From JBBKWG01 sp037968835 (GTDB lineage: Bacteria > Pseudomonadota > Alphaproteobacteria > Rhodobacterales > Rhodobacteraceae): a stretch of DNA of 11,563 nt. The notes beneath the pieces were generated by a model. The model did no database searches. It saw only the letters and a program-made list of their open reading frames with translations, and was not told the origin of the DNA. Below, piece by piece: positions 1 to 7,496 of this stretch. The translations under genes were made by a program, and so were the position numbers. Position 1 is the stretch's first letter; every line of letters starts with the position of its first letter. Location: the NCBI GenBank assembly GCA_037968835.1, contig JBBKWG010000270.1, forward strand, positions 1-11,563. The letters run 5' to 3'.

Positions 1-432
1 CCGAACTCCGACGATCTGACGTTGTTGGTGAAACGGGCCGAGGCCCTATCCGAATTCCTGACCTCCGACGATGGCGTGAACCTGATCCAGGGCTTCAAGC
101 GGGCGCACAACATTCTGAAGCAGGCCGAGGAGAAGGACGGCGTCGAGTATTCCTATGGCCCCGATCTGAAACTGGCGAACACCGACGACGAAAAGGCGCT
201 GTTTGCAGCACTCGATGCGGCAGAAGCGAAGATTGCGCCGGCGATGCAGGCCGAGGACTTCGGCGCGGCGATGCAGGCCATGGCAACGCTGCGAACGCCC
301 ATCGACGCTTTTTTTGAAAGCGTTCAGGTCAATGCCGAAAGTCAGATCCTGCGGCGCAACCGTCTGAACCTGCTGCACCGGATCAGCGCGACCTGTCTTT
401 CTGTCGCGGACCTGACACGGCTCGACGGGTAA
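1..432 (+). CDS. glyS: Glycyl-tRNA synthetase beta subunit, C-terminal end (partial)
   Basis: This is the last 143 residues of the beta chain of the tetrameric (alpha2beta2) glycyl-tRNA synthetase, which charges tRNA-Gly with glycine in the cytoplasm. The reading frame is open from base 1, so the 5' end lies outside the window and the TTG at 22 is not a real start. The segment is the helical C-terminal region associated with tRNA anticodon recognition. Recognisable stretches are KRAEALSEFL near the beginning, the FKRAHNIL segment, PIDAFFESVQVNAE, and the C-terminal RRNRLNLLHRI followed by SVADLTRLDG. The gene ends with TAA at 430-432. A PPDK-like gene follows after 72 bases on the same strand with no visible terminator, so the two are probably co-transcribed. 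Identification rests on memory of the family C-terminus; confidence is high. Confidence 0.93.
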   Translation, partial: PNSDDLTLLVKRAEALSEFLTSDDGVNLIQGFKRAHNILKQAEEKDGVEYSYGPDLKLANTDDEKALFAALDAAEAKIAPAMQAEDFGAAMQAMATLRTPIDAFFESVQVNAESQILRRNRLNLLHRISATCLSVADLTRLDG

Positions 433-485
433 GTCCCCGAAAATCCTGACTGTCCTTGATTGGTTGCTGCAACGGCGTATGTTTC

Positions 486-505
486 CTGCGAAGGAATCGC
501 CGCAG
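486..505 (+). promoter_or_regulatory. Ribosome binding site of the PPDK-like gene inside a small dyad
   Basis: AAGGA at 491-495 lies 9 bases before the GTG at 505 and supports that codon as the start. It sits in the loop between CTGCG (486-490) and CGCAG (501-505). The stem is only 5 bp, so the hairpin itself may be chance; the ribosome binding site is the firmer part of this call. Confidence 0.45.
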
Positions 506-3060
506 TGCAGAAACACGTTGATCTCTCGGAATTTATCGCGCTCGATCCAAGCGCGCCGGTCGCCATCAGCACGCATGGCGGCCGTGCGAAGTGTCTGCAA
601 CGCCTGATCCGCCTCGATCTGCCGGTGCCCTCGACCGTTGCGCTGCCGTTCAAGACCGTCCGCTCGATCGCGTCTGGAAATCTGGTCGATACCAAGGGAA
701 TTCTTGCGCATTTCGGGTCGACCACGCTGGTTTCGGTGCGCCCCTCGTCGGAAGACCCCGATTGGGGTGGTCCCGGTGCGATCTTGAACATCGGCATGAA
801 CGACGCGCGCCATGCGGAAGTTTCGAACCTGCTTGGCCCGAACGCGGCCGACGCGCTTTATGCCCGGTTCATCCAGACCTATTCCGTACAGGTCGCCCAT
901 CTGGATCCCGACCTGTTCGAGATCGACGGCGATGTCTGCGTCGAAAACATCCGCACCATGCTCGCAGCCTTCGAGGAGGAAGCCGAGGAGCCGTTTCCGC
1001 AGGATCCGGCGCGCCAGTTGTCCGATGTCTTGCGCTCGATGGCGCGCGCGTGGGAGGGCACGAGTGCTCGCCTGTTGCGCCAGGCACGCGGCGCGCCCGC
1101 AGAAGCCGGACTTGGCCTTGTCGTGCAGGAGATGGCCCCCGGAATCGGCCCCGCGGAATCGGGTTCGGGCGTGATCCAGTTCGTCAGCAAGGTGACCGGT
1201 CAGTCGCAGATCATCGGACGTTATCTGAGCCAAAGCCAAGGCCGCGAAGCACTGACGGATTCCGAAGCTGTCTTTCTGACGCGAGACGAACGGGGAACCT
1301 CGCTTGAGGATCTATGCCCCAAGGCTTTCGCGCAACTCATTGAATTCGGGACTGTTTGCCGCACGCGACTGCGCGAGGAAATGCAGATCGAGTTCACGCT
1401 GGACGGCGGCAGGCTTAGCGTTCTCGATGCGGTGCGCGTGCAGCGAAGCGAGCGGGCCAACGTGCGAATTGCCGTGGCGCTGGCCGAGGACGGGATCATC
1501 CGACCCGATGAGGCCGTGCTGATGGTCGAGCCGCGCGGATTGTCGGAACTTCTCCACCGGCAGGTGAATCCCGATGCCCCACGCGACATTCTTGCGACCG
1601 GCATCGCTGCAAGCCCGGGTGCTGCGACGGGACGGATCGTGTTCACCTCTGCCGCTGCACAGGCAAGTGCCGCGCAGGACGAGCCTTGCATTCTGGTGCG
1701 CCGCGAAACCTCGCCCGAGGACATTCGCGGTATGCATTCCGCTGTCGGCGTGCTGACCGAACGGGGCGGAATGACCAGCCATGCCGCCGTTATCGCGCGC
1801 GGGTTGGGATTGCCCGGCGTCGTTGGCGCGTCCGAGATTTCGCTCAATCGCCGCGAGATGACGCTGACGATGGCGGATGGGCGGGTATTTTCCGAAGGCG
1901 ACGTCATAACCATCGACGGAACTTCAGGTCAGGTGCTTGCCGGTGCGACGCCTTTGCTGGAACCGGCGCTTGACGACGCGTTCCGCACGCTGCTTGGCTG
2001 GGCCGATGCCGAGCGCGAGATCGGGGTGCGGGCAATTGCCGACACACCCGCCGAGGCGCAGGTCGCCCGCACGGTCGAGGCCGAGGGCATCGGCCTTTGC
2101 CGAACCGAGCACATGTTCTTTGAAGAAGACCGCATGACGGTGATGCGCGAGATGATATTCGCGGAAACATCGGAAGGGCGGGCGGCGTCGCTGGAACGTC
2201 TTATCCCGATGCAGGTCGCTGATTTCACAGAACTTTTCCGGATCATGGATGGGCTGCCCGTCTGCATCCGCCTGTTCGATCCGCCATTGCACGAATTCCT
2301 GCCGCACGGGCGCGAGGGGATGCGCGAATTGGCCGATGCCCTGCATCTGCCGCTCTCGAAAGTCACCCGCAGGGTCGAGGCGCTGAGCGAATTCAACCCG
2401 ATGCTGGGGATGCGCGGTGTCCGGCTTGGCTTGACCGTTCCCGAAATTTACGACGCCCAGGCCCGCGCCATCTTTCTAGCCACGATCGCGGCAAGCCGAC
2501 CCGGCGCGCCTGTCGTGCCCGAAGTCATGATCCCGCTGGTGTCGGCCAAACGCGAGGTCGAACTGGTGAAAAGCCGGATCGACGCGGTGGCGGCAGCGGT
2601 GCGAAGCGAAACCGGCAAGGACTTCAGCTTCCGTCTGGGAGTGATGGTCGAAACGCCGCGCGCCGCATTGCGCGCCCATGACATCGCGCAGCACGCGGCG
2701 TTCCTGAGCTTTGGCACGAATGACCTGACGCAGATGACCTATGGTCTCAGCCGCGACGATGCCGGGCGGTTCATGGGGGCCTATGTCAACCAGGGCGTCT
2801 TTCCCGAGGACCCGTTCCACCGTCTCGATCTGGAAGGCGTCGGCGAGTTGTTGAGCATCGGCGCCGAGCGGGGCCGCCAGACCAATCCGAACCTTACTCT
2901 GTCGATTTGCGGCGAGCATGGTGGCGACGCGGATTCGATCGCGTTCTGTCGCGCCGCCAAATTTGACTACGTCAGTTGCTCGCCGTTCCGCGTCCCGATC
3001 GCGCGTTTGGCGGCGGCGCACATTGCGCTGAAGGATGCGCAGAAACCGCCGCAAAGCTGA
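505..3060 (+). CDS. PPDK-like PEP-utilising enzyme with divergent ATP-binding half
   Basis: This protein belongs to the pyruvate, phosphate dikinase / PEP-utilising family. I place the start at GTG 505 (851 aa), because AAGGA precedes it and the family-like sequence begins there; an in-frame TTG at 460 would add 15 unlikely residues. Canonical PPDK interconverts ATP + Pi + pyruvate and AMP + PPi + PEP. The swivelling phosphohistidine domain is intact: GGMTSHAAV with His426, and the Thr424 that PDRP modifies in true PPDK. The C-terminal PEP/pyruvate barrel is also intact: LCRTEH (531-536), Arg589 in IRLFDPPLHEF, metal ligands Glu716 and Asp740 in VMVE and FGTNDLTQ, and catalytic Cys825 in YVSCSPFRVPIARL. 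The N-terminal ATP-grasp half is altered. GGKGANL has become GGRAKCL (25-31). The SGARASMPGMMDT stretch is replaced by PSSEDPDWGGPGA. The LQTR nucleotide-site motif reads LDAV (307-310). It may use another phosphoryl donor, or be regulatory. I leave the symbol empty because ordinary PPDK activity is doubtful. Confidence 0.85.
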   Translation: MQKHVDLSEFIALDPSAPVAISTHGGRAKCLQRLIRLDLPVPSTVALPFKTVRSIASGNLVDTKGILAHFGSTTLVSVRPSSEDPDWGGPGAILNIGMNDARHAEVSNLLGPNAADALYARFIQTYSVQVAHLDPDLFEIDGDVCVENIRTMLAAFEEEAEEPFPQDPARQLSDVLRSMARAWEGTSARLLRQARGAPAEAGLGLVVQEMAPGIGPAESGSGVIQFVSKVTGQSQIIGRYLSQSQGREALTDSEAVFLTRDERGTSLEDLCPKAFAQLIEFGTVCRTRLREEMQIEFTLDGGRLSVLDAVRVQRSERANVRIAVALAEDGIIRPDEAVLMVEPRGLSELLHRQVNPDAPRDILATGIAASPGAATGRIVFTSAAAQASAAQDEPCILVRRETSPEDIRGMHSAVGVLTERGGMTSHAAVIARGLGLPGVVGASEISLNRREMTLTMADGRVFSEGDVITIDGTSGQVLAGATPLLEPALDDAFRTLLGWADAEREIGVRAIADTPAEAQVARTVEAEGIGLCRTEHMFFEEDRMTVMREMIFAETSEGRAASLERLIPMQVADFTELFRIMDGLPVCIRLFDPPLHEFLPHGREGMRELADALHLPLSKVTRRVEALSEFNPMLGMRGVRLGLTVPEIYDAQARAIFLATIAASRPGAPVVPEVMIPLVSAKREVELVKSRIDAVAAAVRSETGKDFSFRLGVMVETPRAALRAHDIAQHAAFLSFGTNDLTQMTYGLSRDDAGRFMGAYVNQGVFPEDPFHRLDLEGVGELLSIGAERGRQTNPNLTLSICGEHGGDADSIAFCRAAKFDYVSCSPFRVPIARLAAAHIALKDAQKPPQS

Positions 3061-3072
3061 AAACTGCGCCTC

Positions 3073-3095
3073 TTTTGAGGATAATCATCTCAAAA
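3073..3095. promoter_or_regulatory. Dyad-symmetric element just downstream of the PPDK-like gene
   Basis: TTTTGAG (3073-3079) and CTCAAAA (3089-3095) form perfect 7-base inverted arms around a 9-base AT-rich spacer, starting 12 bases after the PPDK-like stop codon. It could be a transcription factor operator for the hydrolase gene 146 bases downstream, or a weak transcript-end stem-loop. The stem is AT-rich and is followed by AAAATGG rather than a T-run, which argues against an intrinsic terminator on the plus strand. On the minus strand the right arm would be followed by AAAGAGG, which also does not fit. The binding protein is unknown. Confidence 0.4.
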
Positions 3096-3114
3096 ATGGC
3101 GATATTCCGCCGAT

Positions 3115-3134
3115 TTGGTCCACGAAGTGACCAA
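3115..3134. promoter_or_regulatory. Second dyad in the PPDK-like/hydrolase intergenic region
   Basis: TTGGTC (3115-3120) is the exact reverse complement of GACCAA (3129-3134). Allowing one bulged C, the arms extend to TTGGT-CAC and GTGACCAA around a GAA loop, giving 8 paired positions. It lies 107 bases before the hydrolase ATG, a suitable place for an operator or for an RNA hairpin in its leader. No T-run follows on either strand, so a terminator is unlikely. I see no convincing -35/-10 pair beside it. The remaining sequence of the gap, 3135-3230, contains nothing else I can name. Confidence 0.4.
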
Positions 3135-3241
3135 CGTGTCGCAGGGGGACGGGTGGACGTCGCGGCATCCATTGGGTATTTGGCCGGCGCTTGAGGGGAT
3201 TTTACGTCTTTCCCCGATCCTGAAAACGCCGAGGGGGCTTC

Positions 3242-3928
3242 ATGATTATCAAACCCGTCGCAAGGGTTTTGACAGTCGTTCTTGCGCTGTCCCTCGCCTT
3301 GCCCGCAGTTGCGGATGTCACGCTGAGTTCGTCCAACAATCCCACCGTCGCACTGAACGAACGGCTTGGCGCATTGTTCGGTGCCGAGCGTAAAACGATG
3401 AAGTCGTTGCAGCCAAGCGACATGGCCAGACTGACAGCGCCGCCCGAGCAAAAAGCCGGCAAAGCCGACGCGTCGTTCCTGAGCCAGCGCTATCTAGATT
3501 CGATCCCGGCAGCATCCGGCGGCAAGGAATGGTCCTGCCTGTCCGAGGCGCTTTACTTCGAGGCCCGCGGTGAATCCGTTCGCGGGATTTTCGGTGTGGC
3601 CGAAGTGATCCTGAACCGTGTCGATGATCCCCGTTATCCCAATAGCGTCTGCGGCGTGGTCAATCAGGGCACCGGCGAGCGGTATCGCTGCCAGTTTTCG
3701 TATACCTGCGACGGACGCCCCGAGCTCATTCAGGAACCCAGAGCCTATAAGAAGGTCGCAAAGGTCGCGAAGGTGATGCTGGACGGCGCGCCTCGTGTGT
3801 TGACGCGCGGTGCCACGCACTACCACACCAACGCTGTGAAGCCGAAGTGGTCGCGTGTATTTCCCCAGACGACTGCGATCGGAACCCATTTCTTCTACCG
3901 CGAGCCGGTTCGCAGCGCCCAGGGCTGA
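3242..3928 (+). CDS. Secreted SleB-type cell wall hydrolase
   Basis: This encodes a 228-aa exported peptidoglycan hydrolase of the SleB / Hydrolase_2 family (Pfam PF07486 by recognition), expected to act as a lytic transglycosylase in the periplasm. An N-terminal Sec signal peptide is clear: Lys4 and Arg8, then a hydrophobic core at about 9-20, then PAVA-DV with probable cleavage after Ala24. Residues 25-95 form a low-complexity linker. The catalytic domain runs from about 97 to 222. It contains SEALYFEARGE (101-111), whose conserved glutamates include the likely catalytic acid, followed by VAEVILNRVDDPRYP, CGVVNQG, CQFSYTCDG and the histidine-rich ATHYHTNAV. ATG 3242 is preceded by GAGGGG at 3231-3236. 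The gene has its own terminator (3954-3977) and probably its own promoter in the 181-bp gap upstream. Related Gram-negative proteins have no spore role despite the SleB name; the physiological role here is presumably wall turnover. Confidence 0.9.
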   Translation: MIIKPVARVLTVVLALSLALPAVADVTLSSSNNPTVALNERLGALFGAERKTMKSLQPSDMARLTAPPEQKAGKADASFLSQRYLDSIPAASGGKEWSCLSEALYFEARGESVRGIFGVAEVILNRVDDPRYPNSVCGVVNQGTGERYRCQFSYTCDGRPELIQEPRAYKKVAKVAKVMLDGAPRVLTRGATHYHTNAVKPKWSRVFPQTTAIGTHFFYREPVRSAQG

Positions 3929-3953
3929 TCAATTATTGCAACGCAGGTGACAC

Positions 3954-3977
3954 AGGCGGCCCTTTGGCCGCCTTTTT
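3954..3977 (+). terminator. Intrinsic terminator of the hydrolase gene
   Basis: GGCGGCC (3955-3961) pairs perfectly with GGCCGCC (3966-3972) around a CTTT loop and is followed by TTTTT (3973-3977). One more A-T pair at the base is possible (3954 with 3973). It lies 25 bases after the hydrolase stop codon and separates that gene from glmM. Confidence 0.93.
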
Positions 3978-4061
3978 CGTGAGCGGTGAAGCCACACAAG
4001 GTGCAGCGACCGATGTCTCGTGTTAGAACGGGCGAAATCATTGTCGGGCAGGACTGATAAC

Positions 4062-5405
4062 ATGGCACGAAAACTGTTCGGAACGGACGGCATTCGCGGG
4101 CGCGCGAATGCGCATCCGATGACGGCGGAACTTGCACTTCGACTTGGCGCAGCGGCGGGCCGGTTTTTTCGCCGCGACGGGTCGCCGGCGCACCGTGTGG
4201 TGATCGGCAAGGACACACGCCTTTCAGGCTATATGTTCGAGAATGCCCTGACAGCCGGGTTCACGTCGACTGGAATGAACGTCCTGCTGCTTGGTCCGGT
4301 GCCGACACCTGCGGTCGGTCTTCTGGTGCGGTCCATGCGCGCCGATGTCGGGGTCATGATTTCGGCCAGCCACAACCCGCACGAAGACAACGGCATCAAA
4401 TTCTTCGGCCCCGATGGTTTCAAGCTGAGCGACGAGGCCGAGTCCGAGATCGAGGCCATTCTGGAAAGCGATGTCGAACCTGCCGATGCGGGGAATATCG
4501 GGCGCGCCAAGCGGATCGACGACGGCCTGTTCCGGTATGTCGAAAGGGTCAAGTCGACGCTTGCGCCCCAGGTGACGCTGGATGGACTGAAGGTCGTGAT
4601 CGACTGCGCCAATGGTGCGGCCTACAGGGCGGCTCCGAGCGTTCTGTGGGAGCTTGGGGCCGAGGTCATTCCGGTCGGCGTTTCACCCAACGGTGTGAAC
4701 ATCAACAAGGGTTGCGGTTCGACGGACACCGACATGGCGGCCGAAATGGTTGTTGCCCACGGCGCCGACGTCGGCATCTGTCTTGATGGCGACGCCGACA
4801 GGGTGATTATCCTCGACGAGAACGGAACGATTGCAGACGGCGATCAGATCATGGCGCTGTTCGCGGCCCAGTGGGCGCGGGAGGGCAACCTGGTTGCGCA
4901 GACATTGGTGGCGACAGTGATGTCGAACCTCGGTCTGGAGCGCTACCTGAACGGGCAGGGCGTGACCTTGCATCGCACGGCGGTCGGAGATCGGTATGTT
5001 GTCGAGGCGATGCGCGCGGGCGGATTCAACCTTGGCGGCGAGCAATCGGGACATATCGTCATGACCGACTTCGCGACGACCGGCGACGGGCTGGTCGCGG
5101 GACTGCAATTTCTTGCCGAAATGAAACGCAGCGGCAAGCGCGCGAGCGAACTCAGCCGTAACTTCGAGCCGGTGCCGCAACTTTTGAAGAATGTGCGCTT
5201 CGATGCGGCCACGGCACCGCTGGAGGACGCCAACGTCATGGCGGCGATCTCTGCCGCCGAGGGACGGCTTCAGGGCATCGGACGCTTGCTGATCCGCAAA
5301 TCGGGAACCGAACCATTGATCCGCGTAATGGCTGAATGCGAGGACGAAGTCGTCCTTGCCGAGGTCGTGGACGGGATCGTCGAGAGGGTCGGCGCGGCGG
5401 GTTGA
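4062..5405 (+). CDS. glmM: Phosphoglucosamine mutase
   Basis: GlmM converts glucosamine-6-phosphate to glucosamine-1-phosphate in the cytoplasm, the step before GlmU on the way to UDP-GlcNAc for peptidoglycan and lipopolysaccharide. ATG 4062 gives 447 aa, the usual family length, and AGGA at 4050-4053 is a suitable ribosome binding site. The family N-terminus MARKLFGTDGIRG begins exactly there, so the in-frame extension back to 4020 is rejected. The phosphoserine loop is SASHNP with catalytic Ser103 (E. coli Ser102). The metal-binding loop is DGDADR (242-247). The substrate-specificity loop GGEQSGHI is present, and the C-terminal phosphate-binding loop is RKSGTEP (412-418). All key residues are intact. 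The terminator at 3954-3977 isolates it from the upstream gene; its promoter must lie within about 80 bases upstream but is not recognisable. It ends 5 bases from the stop of the convergent transporter gene. Confidence 0.97.
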   Translation: MARKLFGTDGIRGRANAHPMTAELALRLGAAAGRFFRRDGSPAHRVVIGKDTRLSGYMFENALTAGFTSTGMNVLLLGPVPTPAVGLLVRSMRADVGVMISASHNPHEDNGIKFFGPDGFKLSDEAESEIEAILESDVEPADAGNIGRAKRIDDGLFRYVERVKSTLAPQVTLDGLKVVIDCANGAAYRAAPSVLWELGAEVIPVGVSPNGVNINKGCGSTDTDMAAEMVVAHGADVGICLDGDADRVIILDENGTIADGDQIMALFAAQWAREGNLVAQTLVATVMSNLGLERYLNGQGVTLHRTAVGDRYVVEAMRAGGFNLGGEQSGHIVMTDFATTGDGLVAGLQFLAEMKRSGKRASELSRNFEPVPQLLKNVRFDAATAPLEDANVMAAISAAEGRLQGIGRLLIRKSGTEPLIRVMAECEDEVVLAEVVDGIVERVGAAG

Positions 5406-5410
5406 GAAAG

Positions 5411-6355
5411 TCAGAACAGTCGGCGGAGCGCCGGCCACTGGTTGACGGCCATGCCGCCCAGGACGAGTGACAGTGCGATGAACAAGTTGGCCGATACCGG
5501 TTCGCCCAGAAACACGATGCCGAAAACCACGGCCCAGACCGGGACCTGGAACCCGACCAGCGACATGAAGGTTGGCCCGGCGGATCGGATGACAATGACA
5601 CGCAGGAAAGCCGCGAGCGCAGTCGGGATCAATGCAAGGGCGATCAGGGCGAAAGTGGCCTGCGGGTCGAACACCTTGGGGACGCCTTCGACAATCAGCG
5701 CGATCGGGGCCAGCGCGAGTGCTCCGAGCGTGACCTGCCACGTCGCCAGCGCAATCGGGTCAATCGGCGGGGCCAGGCGCGTGGTGAGCGACGCCACCGC
5801 ATAGCACACCGCCGCGCCGATACAGGCGAGCCGGCCAAGACTTTCCGGCCCGGTCCATCCTTCGGTGACAAGCGACGGACCCAGCAAGATTACGACGCCG
5901 GCAAACCCCATCGCAAATCCCGCGGACTTGCGGGTGGTCAACTGGTCGCCGGGGACGAGGAAATGCGCCATCGGCAGAATGAACAGCGCCACCGACGACA
6001 TCGCGACGCCCGCAAATCCCGATGTGACGCGGGTCTGGCCCCAACTCAGCAGCAGGAACGGAAGCGCCATTCCGATCACGCCCATGATCACAAGGTAGGG
6101 CGCGTGTTGCCACGTGGCGGACGGTCCCGATCGTGTTCGCGGAAAGGATGCAAGGGCGAGCATTGCGATCGCCGCAAAGCTCAGGCGACCTGCCGCGACG
6201 GTAAACGGGCCGAAGCCACGCAGCGCCAGCGCAATTCCGAGAAACGCACCGCCCCAGACGAGGCCAAGCAACAGGACGGAGGCCCAGTTGCCAGCTGTCG
6301 GGTTGGAAATGGCGGCGCGGTTCGAGGGTTTCGAGGAATCCGCGCCGCCAGCCAT
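5411..6355 (-). CDS. DMT-superfamily (EamA) inner-membrane exporter
   Basis: This encodes a 314-aa hydrophobic protein of the drug/metabolite transporter superfamily with two EamA repeats, about residues 25-160 and 170-305, consistent with ten membrane helices. After a hydrophilic N-terminus of about 24 residues, the first helix carries the typical LLGLVWGGAFLGIALAL. Later signatures are SWGQTRVTSGFAGVAMSS, near the end of repeat 1, and VWAVVFGIVFLGEP, near the end of repeat 2. Family members export amino acids, nucleotides or other small metabolites; substrate cannot be read from sequence. The ATG follows the ilvC stop codon after a single base (TGA-G-ATG on the minus strand), so the two are almost certainly co-transcribed and probably translationally coupled. 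By context it may export branched-chain amino acids or their precursors, which is inference only. Its stop codon lies 5 bases from that of glmM, leaving no room for a dedicated terminator. Confidence 0.88.
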   Translation of the reverse strand: MAGGADSSKPSNRAAISNPTAGNWASVLLLGLVWGGAFLGIALALRGFGPFTVAAGRLSFAAIAMLALASFPRTRSGPSATWQHAPYLVIMGVIGMALPFLLLSWGQTRVTSGFAGVAMSSVALFILPMAHFLVPGDQLTTRKSAGFAMGFAGVVILLGPSLVTEGWTGPESLGRLACIGAAVCYAVASLTTRLAPPIDPIALATWQVTLGALALAPIALIVEGVPKVFDPQATFALIALALIPTALAAFLRVIVIRSAGPTFMSLVGFQVPVWAVVFGIVFLGEPVSANLFIALSLVLGGMAVNQWPALRRLF

Positions 6356-6356
6356 C

Positions 6357-7379
6357 TCAGTTCTTCGCCCGATCGACCATTTTGCCTGCCGAGATCCACG
6401 GCATCATGCCGCGCAGTTTCTCGCCGACTTCCTCGATCTGGTGCGCGTCGTTGATGCGGCGTGTCGATTTGAACATCGGCTGGCCGACCGCGTTTTCGGC
6501 CATGAAATCACGCACAAAGCGGCCGGTCTGAATGTCGCTCAGCACCTCTTTCATGCGCCTCTTGGTTTCCTCGCGCGGAAGGATGCGGGGGCCCGAAACG
6601 TATTCGCCGTATTCCGCGGTGTTGCTGATCGAATAGTTCATGTTGGCGATGCCGCCTTCGTAGATCAGGTCGACGATCAGCTTCACCTCGTGGAGGCATT
6701 CGAAATAGGCCATCTCGGGCGCATAACCCGCTTCGACCAGCGTTTCGAATCCCATGCGGATGAGTTCGACCAGACCGCCGCAAAGCACCGCTTGCTCGCC
6801 GAAAAGGTCGGTTTCGCATTCTTCCTTGAAGTTGGTCTCGATGATGCCGGAGCGCCCGCCGCCGATGGCTGAACAATAGGACAGGCCGATTTCTAGCGCC
6901 TTGCCCGACGCATCGTTATCGACGGCGACAAGGCAGGGCACGCCGCCGCCCTTGACGTATTCCGAGCGGACGGTGTGGCCGGGGCCTTTTGGAGCCATCA
7001 TGATGACGTCGATGCCGGGCTTGGCTTCGATCAGACCGAAATGAATGTTCAGACCGTGGGCGAACGCAATCGCCGCGCCCTCGCGGATATTGTCGTGGAC
7101 GTGCTTCTTGTAGGTCTCGGCCTGAAGTTCGTCGGGCATGGTGAACATCATCAGATCGCACCACGCGGCGGCGTCGGCGATGCCCATGACTTTCAGGCCC
7201 TCACCCTCGGCCTTCTTCGCGCTTGGCGAGCCTTCGCGCAGCGCGACGACGAGGTTCTTGGCGCCGCTATCGCGCAGGTTCAGCGCGTGGGCATGGCCTT
7301 GCGAGCCATAGCCGAGGATGGCCACTTTCTTGTCCTTTATCAGGTTGATGTCGCAATCGCGATCATAGTAAACGCGCAT
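6357..7379 (-). CDS. ilvC: Ketol-acid reductoisomerase, class I
   Basis: IlvC carries out the Mg-dependent isomerisation and NADPH-dependent reduction of acetolactate and acetohydroxybutyrate, the second common step of valine, leucine and isoleucine synthesis. ATG 7379 gives 340 aa, the normal class I (short) length, starting MRVYYDRDCD; GGAG at 7390-7387 is the ribosome binding site. The longer in-frame form from 7475 lacks family similarity. The Rossmann fold has GYGSQGHAHALNLRDSG at 23-39. The cofactor loop REGSPS (48-53) has Arg and Ser residues typical of NADPH preference. His108 lies in FAHGLNIHF. The metal and substrate residues are all present: Asp191 and Glu195 in ETDLFGEQ, Glu227, Glu231, and Ser252 in SISNTAEYG. 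It is transcribed divergently from two Lrp-type regulators across a 132-bp region and leads into an EamA exporter. Regulation by those Lrp proteins is likely but not shown. Confidence 0.98.
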   Translation of the reverse strand: MRVYYDRDCDINLIKDKKVAILGYGSQGHAHALNLRDSGAKNLVVALREGSPSAKKAEGEGLKVMGIADAAAWCDLMMFTMPDELQAETYKKHVHDNIREGAAIAFAHGLNIHFGLIEAKPGIDVIMMAPKGPGHTVRSEYVKGGGVPCLVAVDNDASGKALEIGLSYCSAIGGGRSGIIETNFKEECETDLFGEQAVLCGGLVELIRMGFETLVEAGYAPEMAYFECLHEVKLIVDLIYEGGIANMNYSISNTAEYGEYVSGPRILPREETKRRMKEVLSDIQTGRFVRDFMAENAVGQPMFKSTRRINDAHQIEEVGEKLRGMMPWISAGKMVDRAKN

Positions 7380-7482
7380 GGAATTTCTCCGTTTCGGGTA
7401 TGTGATTGCCGTAAATCTAATGGATTGCGCGAAATATGCGTCGCAGACGTTGTGGGAATTTGCGAATTCTGGCAAAGATCAT

Positions 7483-7496
7483 TCTCAATTTTGAGA
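7483..7496. promoter_or_regulatory. Perfect palindrome between ilvC and the Lrp genes (candidate operator)
   Basis: TCTCAATTTTGAGA is a 14-base palindrome with 6-base arms and only the two central bases unpaired. It ends 15 bases before the first lrp ATG and lies 103 bases upstream of the ilvC ATG, in the 132-bp divergent region 7380-7511. Its AT-rich centre and near-palindromic form fit the loose AT-rich sites known for Lrp/AsnC regulators, so autoregulation and control of ilvC are plausible. I cannot identify confident -35/-10 elements on either strand of this region. Confidence 0.5.

Noticed and set aside
463..473. GTTGCTGCAAC palindrome upstream of the PPDK-like gene as an operator
   Set aside because: It is short, has a single central base, and nothing else in the 72-base gap supports a regulated promoter; chance is a sufficient explanation.
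46..1239. A 397-codon open frame on the minus strand opposite glyS and the PPDK-like gene
   Set aside because: It runs opposite two clearly recognised genes, its translation is Arg/His/Gln/Gly-rich with no family resemblance, and long antisense frames are expected in GC-rich DNA.
3073..3095. The TTTTGAG/CTCAAAA dyad as a Fur- or RirA-type iron box
   Set aside because: The inner GATAATC resembles part of a Fur site, but its symmetry centre is displaced from that of the arms and the spacing does not match the iron-box patterns I know; the neighbouring genes have no iron link.
3195..3237. GGGGA/TCCCC pairing competing with the hydrolase ribosome binding site, resembling a riboswitch
   Set aside because: Only 4-5 base pairs support each alternative and GGGG/CCCC runs are common at this base composition; no known riboswitch core is visible.
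4683..5741. A 352-codon minus-strand open frame opposite glmM and running into the exporter gene
   Set aside because: It overlaps an intact glmM and an intact exporter in another frame, and its composition is typical of a shadow frame.
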